DNA from: CALNYZ01 sp942490945
GTDB taxonomy: Bacteria; Pseudomonadota; Gammaproteobacteria; UBA6429; Thiohalophilaceae
Direction of reading: 5' to 3'
Length of the DNA: 64,000 nt
NCBI GenBank assembly: GCA_942490945.1
Contig: CALNYZ010000018.1
Location: 744,001-808,000, forward strand
This document shows, piece after piece, positions 41,630-51,237 of this stretch (position 1 is the stretch's first letter; every line of letters starts with the position of its first letter). The translations under genes were made by a program, and so were the position numbers. The notes under the pieces were generated by a model. That model did not search any database. It had not been told where the DNA came from and worked only from the letters and a program-made list of their open reading frames with translations.

Positions 41630-41755
41630 GCTGCCAAATCGCCTTACGCCTTATATAAAGGTGTATATCGGACAGCAGGCTGATGAATTAAGCCGGTATT
41701 GACAAATTGCGGTACGGATTCGCTATGTGGGTGCTCATAATGTGTACAAATGAGC

Positions 41756-42571
41756 TTATAAGTAGTTGGAAAGTCTGGAAAATTCCGAAATGGTCAATGT
41801 TTCAGCACGACTCTGTGGATTAATGTCGCATTGTTGAATTTGCGCTTCTGACAACAGGCCCTTGAGGTTATTGCGCAAGGTCTTGCGGCGTTGCTGAAAA
41901 GCGGCTTTCACGACCCGGGCAAACGCGTCGGGATCATCAATTTCAAACGGATTTTCTCCCGCATAGGGTTGTAGCCAGATAACGCTGGAATCAACTTTCG
42001 GGGCAGGTGTAAAACAACCTGGTGCAACGTCAAACAGCGCCTGACAGTTGCATGATGCCTGTAACATAACAGACAAACGACCGTATGTTTTTGAACCGGG
42101 TGCTGCGACGATTCTGTCGACGACTTCTTTTTGTAACATAAAATGCATATCACGAATGCATGTACGCTGCGCTAATAAGTGAAATAACAGTGGAGTCGAA
42201 ATATTGTAGGGGAGATTACCAAGCAGGCGAATTTTTTTTGTCTCCGTGCTGGTCATATCAGTGAGTTGGCAAAAGTCAAATTTTAGCGCGTCTGCCTGAT
42301 GCAGAGTGAGCTGATCAACACAGGTTTGATTTGTTTGTAACAGCGCAATCAGGTCACGATCCATTTCAATTGCCGTGATATGGAAGCCCTGTTGCAGCAG
42401 GGGAAATGTTAACGCGCCCTGTCCAGGGCCGATTTCAACCAGGGTATCATCTGTTGATAATGCCAGATGGGTAAGAATCTTATCAATGATATGTTGATCG
42501 TGTAAAAAGTGTTGGCCAAATCGTTTGCGTGCCTGATGTTTTGTGGGCTGTGGTGATGAAGGATCAGGCAC
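41756..42571 (-). CDS. ksgA: 16S rRNA (adenine1518/1519-N6)-dimethyltransferase
   Basis: 271 residues from a GTG at 42571, which overlaps the pdxA stop by eight bases and gives the expected length; the frame is open further upstream inside pdxA but without homology. RKRFGQHFLHDQHIIDKI starts the enzyme, EIGPGQGALTFPL is the SAM motif, and LLGNLPYNIST carries the catalytic NLPY. It dimethylates two adenines near the 3' end of 16S rRNA in late small-subunit assembly. Order pdxA-ksgA is conserved in enterics. Confidence 0.96.
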   Translation of the reverse strand: MPDPSSPQPTKHQARKRFGQHFLHDQHIIDKILTHLALSTDDTLVEIGPGQGALTFPLLQQGFHITAIEMDRDLIALLQTNQTCVDQLTLHQADALKFDFCQLTDMTSTETKKIRLLGNLPYNISTPLLFHLLAQRTCIRDMHFMLQKEVVDRIVAAPGSKTYGRLSVMLQASCNCQALFDVAPGCFTPAPKVDSSVIWLQPYAGENPFEIDDPDAFARVVKAAFQQRRKTLRNNLKGLLSEAQIQQCDINPQSRAETLTISEFSRLSNYL

Positions 42572-43580
42572 ACAGGTTATCCTTCTGTAACTGGTTGATT
42601 GCCATATTACAGGCCTCGTCAAATGCAGCAAACAAACTGTCCGCACTGGCCTTGCCCGTGCCTGCCAAATCCAGCGCTGTGCCATGATCAACTGATGTGC
42701 GTATGAACGGTAATCCCAGCGTGACATTAATGGCGTTACCAAAACCGATATGTTTTAGCACGGGTAAACCCTGATCATGAAACATACTCAACACCGCATC
42801 GTATTCGCTGAGTCGATTTGGGGTAAACAGGGTATCTGCTGACCAGGGTCCGCTGAGTTGCATTCCTTGCGCTTTAAATTTGTGAATAACGGGTTCAATG
42901 ATGTCCACTTCTTCACGGCCAATATGGCCAGATTCTCCTGCGTGTGGATTAAGACCACATACCGCTATGCGTGGGTTGCTTATTTTGTAGCGAGTTTGCA
43001 GGTCGTGATGCAATATTTCCAGTACTCGCGTTAATCGCTGTCGGGTTATATGTGCGCTTACTTTTGCCAGTGGCAGATGAGTTGTTACCAGCGCCACCCG
43101 AAGTAAGGGTGTTGTCAGCATCATCACTACCTGGGATTTTTGTGTTAGCGCAGCCAGGTATTCGGTATGACCGGTAAATTTTATACCTGAATCGTTGATG
43201 ACACTTTTTTGTATTGGGCCGGTAACCAGTGCCATACAATCATTTTGCAAACATGCCTGTACAGCTGCGTTTATTGTTTGCAGTACAAATTGCGCGTTAT
43301 CAACATATAATGTACCTGCAACAACCGGGCGGGCAAGTTTGATTGCCACGTAGGCCAGTTCCCCTGCCTGTTGTGGGCGTGCCGGTGTACCTGCATCAAA
43401 TGCGTAAAGATTCAGTGTCAAGCCAAGTTGTTCCGCTCTCTGCGTTAACAAATCCGGGTCAGTAAAAACTATTCGCTCATGTAATGAAGGCGTCTGGGCA
43501 AATTGCACGATGATGTCTGCGCCAATGCCAGCGGGCTCACCTGCTGTGAGGGCAATTCGTGTGATGGGGGCGTCTGGCAT
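42564..43580 (-). CDS. pdxA: 4-hydroxythreonine-4-phosphate dehydrogenase
   Basis: 338 residues. It oxidises 4-phosphohydroxy-L-threonine in pyridoxal phosphate synthesis. TAGEPAGIGADI begins the protein. The metal-binding His are in FTGHTEYLA, GLNPHAGESG and MFHDQGLPVLK. VDHGTALDLAGTGKAS is the standard C-terminal motif. Lies 19 bases after the surA stop. Confidence 0.97.
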   Translation of the reverse strand: MPDAPITRIALTAGEPAGIGADIIVQFAQTPSLHERIVFTDPDLLTQRAEQLGLTLNLYAFDAGTPARPQQAGELAYVAIKLARPVVAGTLYVDNAQFVLQTINAAVQACLQNDCMALVTGPIQKSVINDSGIKFTGHTEYLAALTQKSQVVMMLTTPLLRVALVTTHLPLAKVSAHITRQRLTRVLEILHHDLQTRYKISNPRIAVCGLNPHAGESGHIGREEVDIIEPVIHKFKAQGMQLSGPWSADTLFTPNRLSEYDAVLSMFHDQGLPVLKHIGFGNAINVTLGLPFIRTSVDHGTALDLAGTGKASADSLFAAFDEACNMAINQLQKDNLCA

Positions 43581-43599
43581 AATTGGAAACGATTTGCCG

Positions 43600-44901
43600 C
43601 TATTTATTCAACCGATATTCAACATATGCTTCGTCGCGCAACTGCCGAATCCAGTTTTCGAGTGCTTCTTCAGTTTTGCGTTGCTTTATTTCCTTGAAGG
43701 CGACGAGTCGCTGGTATTCCTTGGTATCATTATGTACGCGTTTATCGAGTAACTGGACTATATGCCAGCCAAATGTAGATTCAAACGGCTGACTTGTTTC
43801 ACCGGGTTTCAGTTTTTTCAGCTCGTCTTCGAATGCAGGGACAGTTTCACCCGGATTTAACCAGCCCAGCTCACCCCCCTTGCTTGCAGAACCTTTGTCC
43901 ATTGAGTTTGCTTTTGCCAGTGTAGCAAAATCTTCACCTTCAACAATACGACTTCGAAGTGATGACAATATTTGTTTGATTTCGGTTTCAGTCTGCAACG
44001 GTGTTGGTTGAATCAGAATATGGCGGGCCTTTATTTGGCGAACCTTGTGATTTTTGTCAGTACCACGACGGTCGAGCAGCTTGATTATATGAAACCCGCT
44101 AGGGCTGCGAACAATATTCGATACGTCGCCACTTTTCATGTTGACCGCAATATCTGAAAACAATGTAGGCAACTGACCGGCTTTGCGCCAGCCCAGATCA
44201 CCACCGGTCAATGCCTGCTGCCCATCAGAGTTGGCAATGGCAATCTGTGTAAAATCTTCACCCTGTTTCAGTCGCTCAAGTATCGCTTCAGCTTTCTGCC
44301 TGACTTTAGTGATTTGCTCCGGAGTTGCTGCTTCAGGAACGGACAACAGTATATGGCCAAGACGAAATTCATCATTTAACGGTTGTTGTGCTGCCAGGTT
44401 TTTCAAGTGTAATTCTACTTCCTGGTTGGAAACATGAATATTAGTCTCTACTGTTCGTTGCCGTAATTGTGTTATTAGCATCTCCTCGCGGATATTCTCA
44501 CGAAAGTCACTGAAAGAGATGCCATCTTTCTCAAGTGTATTGCGAAAAGTAATCAGATCCATTTTATTTTTGTGCGCAATATTTGCCAGCACTTTATTTA
44601 GCGTCTCATCGTCAATTTTGTATCCACGACGTGTAGCCAGTTGCAGCTGTATTTTTTCTATAATGAGTCGTTCAAGGATTTGTGGTGTTATCACATCCAG
44701 TGGCGGCATACGTGTATTTTGTTTTTTGAGTTGCGAAACAATATTTTCAATACGTTTCTTCATTTCAATGTAGGTAATTACCTCGTTGTTCACGACGGCG
44801 ACCACATGATCGAGTTCACGTATCACCTGATTACTGCGTGCGTAGCCTGTTTCAAATAAGGCTAGCTGAAGAATTAGAAAAAATATAATGCTGAATTTCA
44901 T
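43600..44901 (-). CDS. surA: Periplasmic chaperone/peptidyl-prolyl isomerase SurA
   Basis: 433 residues from the Met at 44901, which begins a proper signal peptide (MKFSIIFFLILQLALFETGYA); a 20-codon upstream extension lacks it. The N-terminal chaperone region has LDHVVAVVNNEVITYIEM. Two parvulin domains follow, with LGHILLSVP...GGDLGWRKAGQLP and ARHILIQPT...GGELGWLNPGETVPAFE. It escorts outer-membrane proteins such as LptD, encoded immediately upstream (gap 25 bases). Confidence 0.97.
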   Translation of the reverse strand: MKFSIIFFLILQLALFETGYARSNQVIRELDHVVAVVNNEVITYIEMKKRIENIVSQLKKQNTRMPPLDVITPQILERLIIEKIQLQLATRRGYKIDDETLNKVLANIAHKNKMDLITFRNTLEKDGISFSDFRENIREEMLITQLRQRTVETNIHVSNQEVELHLKNLAAQQPLNDEFRLGHILLSVPEAATPEQITKVRQKAEAILERLKQGEDFTQIAIANSDGQQALTGGDLGWRKAGQLPTLFSDIAVNMKSGDVSNIVRSPSGFHIIKLLDRRGTDKNHKVRQIKARHILIQPTPLQTETEIKQILSSLRSRIVEGEDFATLAKANSMDKGSASKGGELGWLNPGETVPAFEDELKKLKPGETSQPFESTFGWHIVQLLDKRVHNDTKEYQRLVAFKEIKQRKTEEALENWIRQLRDEAYVEYRLNK

Positions 44902-44926
44902 GTGTTGTCCAATAAATAAATTATAA

Positions 44927-47206
44927 TTACTCTCTTGCATATCCCGGGATACTGTTTCCAAGGGTTGTGTCTATATCCTGGTATTGTCCAAAGCTCGACA
45001 GACCTTTAAGCTCCATCTCCAGGAATATCGCATCTTCGTACGCATCAGCCTGACCGGGCTTATTATAGTATTTACGTTTCACCAGTCTAAACCCCCAGCA
45101 GCAACTATCATACTGGATGCCAAAAATATTCTCCAAATCACGCTCATTTAAGATGTCGTAATGGTTGCGGCCAATCAGCTTCCATTGTGGGTGCAGTCGC
45201 CAAATTGCTGATATCTCTCGGGTTTCCAACTGGTCGCGTTGCGAACGATATCCTATGTTGAATATGTGACTGGCGTCGCTGCGGTATTGAATGTGTGCAT
45301 CGCGTGAAAAAGTTTGATTCAGCTCAGTGTCATATTGCAGGTTGCCGTAGACTGTCCAGTACTGGTTAGGCTTGAAACTTAGCCCGGCATAAAGCGGCGA
45401 TTTATTTGTGGTATCCGGGGGGCCGCCTGATAATGTGACACGTCGATCAGAGAGATAATGAGTTTGTCCGACAGTCATTGTCATCAGCTCGTTGCCATTC
45501 TCGTTGAGCAAGCGACTGGTGAGCCCGAAAGAAATCTGGTTTGTGTCGCCGATTCGGTCTTCACCAGCAAAGCGATTATTCGCGAAAGACTGCTCGATAC
45601 TGCTGGTCAGAGTGGCGGTATCAAATAATGGCAGATTATTTTGCTCACGATACGGTATATATACATATTTTATTTGTGGCTCCAGTGTTTGTATGTAGGT
45701 GCTGTTCCCTGATTTGAGATCCCGTTCAAGAAAAACAGTATTATCCAGACTAAAAATAGGTACAGTACGGGTAGGCTGACTGTCCTGATTCGTCGCGGTT
45801 CGATCAAGATCATACTGGGTGTAATGTAAGAGCAGGGAAGGTTTTATTTCAACTGCAGGATAAACTAGTGAGTAGGTAATTTGAGGCACTAACACTGCTC
45901 GCTCACCAACGGGTGCCAATGTTTTGTGTGCAAAACTGGTCCAGTTGGCAGCAAAATCGTAGCTGAACGTATTCGGGTCATGGTTCGGTCTGGTATTGAA
46001 CAGTAATTGCGGTTGCATCTTGACCGGTTCGCTGCCAATGAGCGTCTGGAATTCCTGGAAACGACCACGAAATTCCCATTCTGGGGCGTTATAGTTTACA
46101 TCCGCGCGTTGTTCAAGGTGAGTTGTACTGGCTGTATCGAGGCTGTTACCGAAGTCGTCAAGATAGTAGATATCGCTGACTGAGCGGTAGTCGACATTAA
46201 ATGACCAGCCATCGCCGGCACTGCCATTGTGTTGCCAGCGGTAGGCTTCTCTTGTTGTGTTCGTCAGCTTGTCATCGGGCAAGTATTCTATATTTAATGT
46301 GCCGCTCTGACTTTCAGTTAAATAACGTACTTCCGAAAGTAACTGGGTACCGCGCTTGCTCATATCGTGAGGCGTAATGACTGCGTCCAGTTGTGGATGA
46401 ATATTCCAGTAATAAGGGACAAAAATTTCGCCGCCATGTTTTTCTGAACTGCCAAAACTTGGATATAAAAAACCGGACAGTCTGTCCTTGCCTAACGGGA
46501 AACGAATGTAAGGTAAATATAAAAATGGTACGCCTTTGAATTTGACTACGACATTGTAGGCATGGCCCTGACGGTTTTTATTGTCGAGTTCAATTTTATC
46601 TGCAGATAATACCCAGTCCGGATCTTTTGGATCGCAGGTAGTATAGGTTGCATTCTCTAACGATGCTTCGGACTTGTTAAGTATGGAAATAGTTTCCGCA
46701 GTACCTTGTCCGCGCGTAGTATAATCGTGATAGGTTGCGTTATTTATAATCGCCCTGTCGTTATTAAATTCAACATTGGCTTTATCACCACTAATAATAA
46801 ATGCATCTTGACGAAGTTGTACATTACCAGTAGCGTCAATAACTTCTGTATCTTTATTGTAGATCACCCGGTCGGCTTGCAGACTTCGAGTTGATTGCTG
46901 GATTTTCACATCACCGTTAAAAACAGTCGAGTTTTTTTCGCCAATGTCAGCTGTATCAGCCTGAACATGAATCCGCTGATCGGCAGGTGATATACTCTCA
47001 ATTGCTTTCTCCGGAACAACTGATTTTCCACACAGAGATGCGGCCTCCGAATGCGGCAAGGGAGTTTGTACGATATTGCCGCCGGATTCTGCTGTTTCAG
47101 CGAAGCCGCTATTATTTCCTGTGACAAAAATTATCAGCAGCAACAATTGCCTGATCAGAGCGGGGCAATATCGGGAAATCTTAATGATAGTATTGCGATA
47201 TAGCAT
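44927..47206 (-). CDS. lptD: LPS-assembly protein LptD
   Basis: 759 residues from the ATG at 47206 (one codon after a TTG). The signal peptide is followed by an N-terminal OstA/LptA-like jellyroll (VQADTADIGEKNSTVFNGDVKI) and a large beta-barrel. Cysteines for the inter-domain disulfides are visible: one near the N-terminus (SLCGKS), TTCDPKDPDW, and the adjacent pair DSCCWGFR near the C-terminus. It inserts lipopolysaccharide into the outer membrane together with LptE. Confidence 0.96.
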   Translation of the reverse strand: MLYRNTIIKISRYCPALIRQLLLLIIFVTGNNSGFAETAESGGNIVQTPLPHSEAASLCGKSVVPEKAIESISPADQRIHVQADTADIGEKNSTVFNGDVKIQQSTRSLQADRVIYNKDTEVIDATGNVQLRQDAFIISGDKANVEFNNDRAIINNATYHDYTTRGQGTAETISILNKSEASLENATYTTCDPKDPDWVLSADKIELDNKNRQGHAYNVVVKFKGVPFLYLPYIRFPLGKDRLSGFLYPSFGSSEKHGGEIFVPYYWNIHPQLDAVITPHDMSKRGTQLLSEVRYLTESQSGTLNIEYLPDDKLTNTTREAYRWQHNGSAGDGWSFNVDYRSVSDIYYLDDFGNSLDTASTTHLEQRADVNYNAPEWEFRGRFQEFQTLIGSEPVKMQPQLLFNTRPNHDPNTFSYDFAANWTSFAHKTLAPVGERAVLVPQITYSLVYPAVEIKPSLLLHYTQYDLDRTATNQDSQPTRTVPIFSLDNTVFLERDLKSGNSTYIQTLEPQIKYVYIPYREQNNLPLFDTATLTSSIEQSFANNRFAGEDRIGDTNQISFGLTSRLLNENGNELMTMTVGQTHYLSDRRVTLSGGPPDTTNKSPLYAGLSFKPNQYWTVYGNLQYDTELNQTFSRDAHIQYRSDASHIFNIGYRSQRDQLETREISAIWRLHPQWKLIGRNHYDILNERDLENIFGIQYDSCCWGFRLVKRKYYNKPGQADAYEDAIFLEMELKGLSSFGQYQDIDTTLGNSIPGYARE

Positions 47207-47258
47207 CAAAAGAACGACGGTTTATTTTACTGAAATCAGCCAGAATTGTATCAGACTG

Positions 47259-48014
47259 TCAGCTGCTAAGCAGAAAAATTGGATAGAGAACGGCAAAAAA
47301 TATCGGCTGGTGAGCCATATATATCAACAAGCTGTGTTTGCCAGCAAGTGACAGTATACGTATCGGTAACACCGTAGAATGCCAGCGCGTGATTTTGTGT
47401 GACAGACTCCCGAAAAACGGTGTCTGATTCTGATAAACAAACAGCAATTTTCCAATAAACATCCCGATCAGGACCACCCCAAACCACGGGAACAAGGGGA
47501 CATAATCTTCTGTAACCGGTTTATGTGCCGCCAGTCCTATCCAGCTCATGCTTTTGTTGTTAAAAAGTGAATGATTAAATACGAGATTGGTAACTATAAA
47601 ACCTGTACCAAGAAACAGGTTAAACCAGTAGAACCTGGTGAACAGCAAACCCAGTACACTGGCAACCGCAATAAAATGTAAAATTCCGAAATAAATAAAA
47701 CTTTTCGGGTAGAGAAACCAGGATGACAAACTGACAAGCAACGAACAAACCACCAGATAGCCAAGTCGTTTGAAATATCTCGGTTTGTTAATGCCGTGCC
47801 GTGTGGCAATAACCAGACTGACACCTACCAGGCAAAGAAACAGGCTGACAATAACAAGTCGAAAATTAATCCAGCCGGGATTGGTTCTGAAATTGGTATT
47901 TATAAAATGGAAATAATTGAGGTCAAAACAAAAGTGGTAAACAAACATCAACACTATCGCCAGTCCTCGCAGGGTATCGATAATTTGATAGCGTTGTTGT
48001 GTCAGAGTATTCAT
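47259..48014 (-). CDS. DUF1624 (heparan-alpha-glucosaminide acetyltransferase-like) membrane protein
   Basis: 251 residues, about seven membrane helices. RYQIIDTLRGLAIVLMFVYHFCFDLNYF is the family start, with the conserved Arg and His of membrane acyltransferases. YFGILHFIAVASVLGL and PWFGVVLIGMFIGKLLF are further family words, and HSLLIYMAHQPIFF closes it. Members are predicted to acetylate sugars across the membrane. It is divergent from amgK with an 82-base gap. Substrate unknown. Confidence 0.88.
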   Translation of the reverse strand: MNTLTQQRYQIIDTLRGLAIVLMFVYHFCFDLNYFHFINTNFRTNPGWINFRLVIVSLFLCLVGVSLVIATRHGINKPRYFKRLGYLVVCSLLVSLSSWFLYPKSFIYFGILHFIAVASVLGLLFTRFYWFNLFLGTGFIVTNLVFNHSLFNNKSMSWIGLAAHKPVTEDYVPLFPWFGVVLIGMFIGKLLFVYQNQTPFFGSLSHKITRWHSTVLPIRILSLAGKHSLLIYMAHQPIFFAVLYPIFLLSS

Positions 48015-48096
48015 TGAGTATGCTGGTTTTATAAGTTAGTATCTACTTTATATTTTATTCCTATTTCCTGTCAAAACAACAATATTATATGATTTT

Positions 48097-49062
48097 ATGG
48101 ATTCGCGTTACCAACTGATTACTTCATGGCTGGACAGTATATTAAGTGGTGCCGAGTATACCCTGATGCCGGCATCAGCGGATGCAAGTTTCCGACGTTA
48201 TTTTCGTGTCACCCTGTCGGACAAAACACTTATTGTTATGGATGCGCCACCAGACAAGGAAGACAGTCATACTTTTATTCGCCTGGCAAAAATATTTAAA
48301 TCTGCAGGTGTTAATGTTCCGGAAGTTTTTGAGGAAAATTTTACAGACGGTTTTTTTCTGTTAAGTGATCTGGGTCATGAGCATTACCTGGCAAGACTGA
48401 ATGAATCATCTGCTGACAGCTTATATGACGTGGCTCTGGATTCACTGCTGGTACTACAGCAGAACGGCCCGACAAATTTGCCACATTACGATAAAAAATT
48501 ATTACTTGCAGAAATGCAGTTGTTTCCAGACTGGTATGTGAACAAGCACCTTGCTTATGTGTTGTCTGCTGATGAACAGGTTATGCTTGCACAGACATTT
48601 GACTACCTGGCAATAGCGGCATTGGCACAGCCTCGCGTTTGCGTTCACCGTGACTTCCATTCACGCAATCTGATGGTGGGAGATCCGGTTCCGGGGGTCA
48701 TTGATTTTCAGGATGCGGTGTATGGTCCGGTGACTTATGATCTTGTCTCATTGTTACGTGATTGTTATATCGCATGGCCACAACAAAAAGTTTATCAGTG
48801 GGCAACACAATATTTTAAAAAATTAATCGATCACCGCATAATCGAATCGGTCAATGAGCGTCAGTTTATGGAATGGTTCGATCTGATGGGTATTCAACGC
48901 CACCTTAAGGCAACGGGTATTTTTGCACGTCTTCATTACCGGGATGGCAAATCCAACTATTTGAATGATATTCCACGTACACTAAACTATATTCAGGACG
49001 TTGCACCAGACTATCCTCAACTGCAATGTTTTGCGCAGCTGTTGCAAAAACTCAACGATTGA
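48097..49062 (+). CDS. amgK: Cell-wall amino-sugar kinase AmgK
   Basis: 321 residues. It phosphorylates MurNAc and GlcNAc at the anomeric carbon in peptidoglycan recycling. Aminoglycoside-phosphotransferase fold: ADASFRRYFRV is the nucleotide loop, VCVHRDFHSRNLMV the catalytic loop with Asp, and GVIDFQDAVYGPVTYDLVSLLRD the metal-binding Asp. The assignment rests on the immediate murU neighbour, the standard amgK-murU pair that bypasses fosfomycin-sensitive MurA. Confidence 0.94.
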   Translation: MDSRYQLITSWLDSILSGAEYTLMPASADASFRRYFRVTLSDKTLIVMDAPPDKEDSHTFIRLAKIFKSAGVNVPEVFEENFTDGFFLLSDLGHEHYLARLNESSADSLYDVALDSLLVLQQNGPTNLPHYDKKLLLAEMQLFPDWYVNKHLAYVLSADEQVMLAQTFDYLAIAALAQPRVCVHRDFHSRNLMVGDPVPGVIDFQDAVYGPVTYDLVSLLRDCYIAWPQQKVYQWATQYFKKLIDHRIIESVNERQFMEWFDLMGIQRHLKATGIFARLHYRDGKSNYLNDIPRTLNYIQDVAPDYPQLQCFAQLLQKLND

Positions 49063-49127
49063 CCGGCAGATATATACAAACACATCAAATTACATAAGTG
49101 AACCGGAATAAGGATATACATAAAAGA

Positions 49128-49787
49128 ATGAAAGCGATGATTTTGGCAGCTGGGCGAGGTGAACGCATGCGTCCATTGACAGATTCGACGCCCAAACCAT
49201 TGCTTGAAGTGAATGGTCAGCCAATACTCTCCTATCATCTTCATTCGCTGGCCAGAGCGGGCATCCATGATATTGTCATTAATCATGCCTGGCTTGGCGA
49301 ACAAATTGTAGAGCGTTTTGGTGACGGTCATGACTTTGGTGTGCATATTCAGTATTCTGCAGAATCCGAGGCCCTCGAAACTGCCGGCGGTATACATCAT
49401 GCGTTACCTTTGCTGGGCACTGAGGCCTTTATTGTTGTGAATGGCGATATCTTGACGGACTTTAATTTTGCAGAGTTGTCTGATTGTAATACTGAATACG
49501 CACATTTAATCATGGTGCCCAATCCTGTCCATCACCCCGAAGGCGATTTCGCGCTTGAGCAGGGCAAACTTTCTGAATCTGGCAGTGATAAATATACTTT
49601 TAGTGGTATTGGTGTCTATCATCCTGATTTATTCCGTAGCATTCCCGAGAAGAAATACCCATTAGCCCCGATTTTACGTGCTGCGATGCGAACGGGTAAT
49701 ATCAGCGGGCAACTGTATGAAGGTACATGGGTTGACATTGGCACGCCCGAGCGTTTGCAACAACTTAACCAGACAGGATTGAACTAG
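49128..49787 (+). CDS. murU: N-acetylmuramate-1-phosphate uridylyltransferase MurU
   Basis: 219 residues from the ATG at 49128 with a weak AAAGA site; a GTG ten codons earlier is possible. AMILAAGRGERMRPLTDSTPKPLLEV is the sugar-nucleotidyltransferase signature, AFIVVNGDILTDFNF holds the metal-binding Asp, and GTWVDIGTPERLQQLNQ the end typical of MurU. It makes UDP-MurNAc from MurNAc-1-phosphate supplied by AmgK. Confidence 0.94.
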   Translation: MKAMILAAGRGERMRPLTDSTPKPLLEVNGQPILSYHLHSLARAGIHDIVINHAWLGEQIVERFGDGHDFGVHIQYSAESEALETAGGIHHALPLLGTEAFIVVNGDILTDFNFAELSDCNTEYAHLIMVPNPVHHPEGDFALEQGKLSESGSDKYTFSGIGVYHPDLFRSIPEKKYPLAPILRAAMRTGNISGQLYEGTWVDIGTPERLQQLNQTGLN

Positions 49788-49790
49788 ACA

Positions 49791-51227
49791 GTGGGCGAGG
49801 AAATCCAGTCAAATCGTTTTACTGAAGCTGATGCACAGCAATTCAAGTCGCGGCTACTCGAAGAAACAGCTTTATTGAAGGGCTGGATGGAAGACAAGTT
49901 TGATGACAAGCATTTTCGTGCCGGTTATGAGATCGAAGCGTGTTTGCTGGATGAAAATTTACAGGCATATGCGAACAATGATGCCTATCTGCAGAAATTG
50001 AATCACGACCTGGTTGGATACGAGCTTGCCAAGTTTAACGTAGAACTGAATGGTACGCCTTGCGAATTTAATGGTAATGTTTTTTCAACATTACATACCG
50101 AGTTGACTGATACACTAAAGACCTGTGACGAAGTTGCCCAGAGCATGGGTTCAAAGCTGATTACTATTGGTATATTGCCCTCATTGCGAAACGATCAGTT
50201 AACACTTGCGAACATGTCGGATCAACAGCGTTATCGTGCGTTAAACCGGGAAGTCGTTCGTTTACGTAAAGGCAAACCTGTTGTGCTGGATATAAACGGT
50301 GAAGAACATTTACGTATCACGCATCGTGATGTCATGCTGGAATCAGCTGCAACGTCGTTTCAGATACACTTTCAGGTACCGTTGTCCATGGCCGTGGCCA
50401 TTTACAATGCCAGTGTGTTACTGTCCGCACCGCTGGTTGCTATCTCGGCAAATTCACCCTACCTGTTTGGCAAGAATCTGTGGGACGAGACGCGTATCCC
50501 ATTATTTGAAATGGCAGTCGCTGCCGGGGGTTATAATGCCGCTGCGTATGGCCCAATTCGTCGGGTGACATTTGGTAGTGGCTATTTGCGCGACAGTATC
50601 TTTGAATGTTTTGCCGAGAACGTTGCGCATTATCCGGTCCTGTTGCCTGTGGAGTTTAATGAACCCCCGTCAAGCTTGCATTATGTCCGTTTTCACAACG
50701 GCACAATCTGGCGTTGGAACCGGCCGTTAATCGGATTCGAGGCAGACGGCAAACCGCACGTACGAATTGAACATCGGGTTATGCCTGCCGGACCCAGTGT
50801 CATAGATGAAATTGCTAACGCAGCCTTATATTATGGTGCAGCATACAGTATTGCAATGGATGCAGAAAATGCTGATAAAACTTTATCCTTCGACAAGGCA
50901 CGTGATAATTTTTATCAGGCTGCCCGGTTTGGTTTACGTGCAAATATGAAGTGGTGTAATGAGCAGACCGTACAAGTAAAGGAACTACTCAAGCAGCAAA
51001 TACTACCCATGGCTTACAAGGGGCTGGATGCGCTGGGAGTTTCAAGCATGGAGGCTGAAAAATACCTGGGAATTATTGAAGAAAGACTGGCTAAAAATAT
51101 GAATGGTGCAACCTGGCAACGCGCATTTGTGAAAAAGAATGGAGCTGACATGGAACAATTAATTGCCGCCTATCTTGAGCAACAGCAATCGCAGCTTCCT
51201 GTTCACGACTGGCCAGTAAGTTTTTAG
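49791..51227 (+). CDS. Glutamate--cysteine ligase-like (GCS2-type) enzyme
   Basis: 478 residues from a GTG three bases after murU. The catalytic pattern of carboxylate-amine ligases is visible: HFRAGYEIEACLLDEN (Glu pair), KFNVELNGTPCEFNGN, ATSFQIHFQV and PHVRIEHRVMPAGPS. It is usually annotated glutamate--cysteine ligase in gammaproteobacteria, but the family also holds related ATP-dependent ligases, so the true substrate is uncertain. It is followed ten bases later by an AstE/AspA-like peptidase, a pairing that suggests linked metabolism of a gamma-glutamyl or acyl-amino-acid compound. Confidence 0.85.
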   Translation: MGEEIQSNRFTEADAQQFKSRLLEETALLKGWMEDKFDDKHFRAGYEIEACLLDENLQAYANNDAYLQKLNHDLVGYELAKFNVELNGTPCEFNGNVFSTLHTELTDTLKTCDEVAQSMGSKLITIGILPSLRNDQLTLANMSDQQRYRALNREVVRLRKGKPVVLDINGEEHLRITHRDVMLESAATSFQIHFQVPLSMAVAIYNASVLLSAPLVAISANSPYLFGKNLWDETRIPLFEMAVAAGGYNAAAYGPIRRVTFGSGYLRDSIFECFAENVAHYPVLLPVEFNEPPSSLHYVRFHNGTIWRWNRPLIGFEADGKPHVRIEHRVMPAGPSVIDEIANAALYYGAAYSIAMDAENADKTLSFDKARDNFYQAARFGLRANMKWCNEQTVQVKELLKQQILPMAYKGLDALGVSSMEAEKYLGIIEERLAKNMNGATWQRAFVKKNGADMEQLIAAYLEQQQSQLPVHDWPVSF

Positions 51228-51237
51228 AGAGTTGTAA

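Noticed and set aside
42572..42742. 57-codon N-terminal extension of ksgA
   Set aside because: It lies inside the 3' end of pdxA in another frame and shows no similarity to KsgA; the GTG at 42571 gives the normal length.
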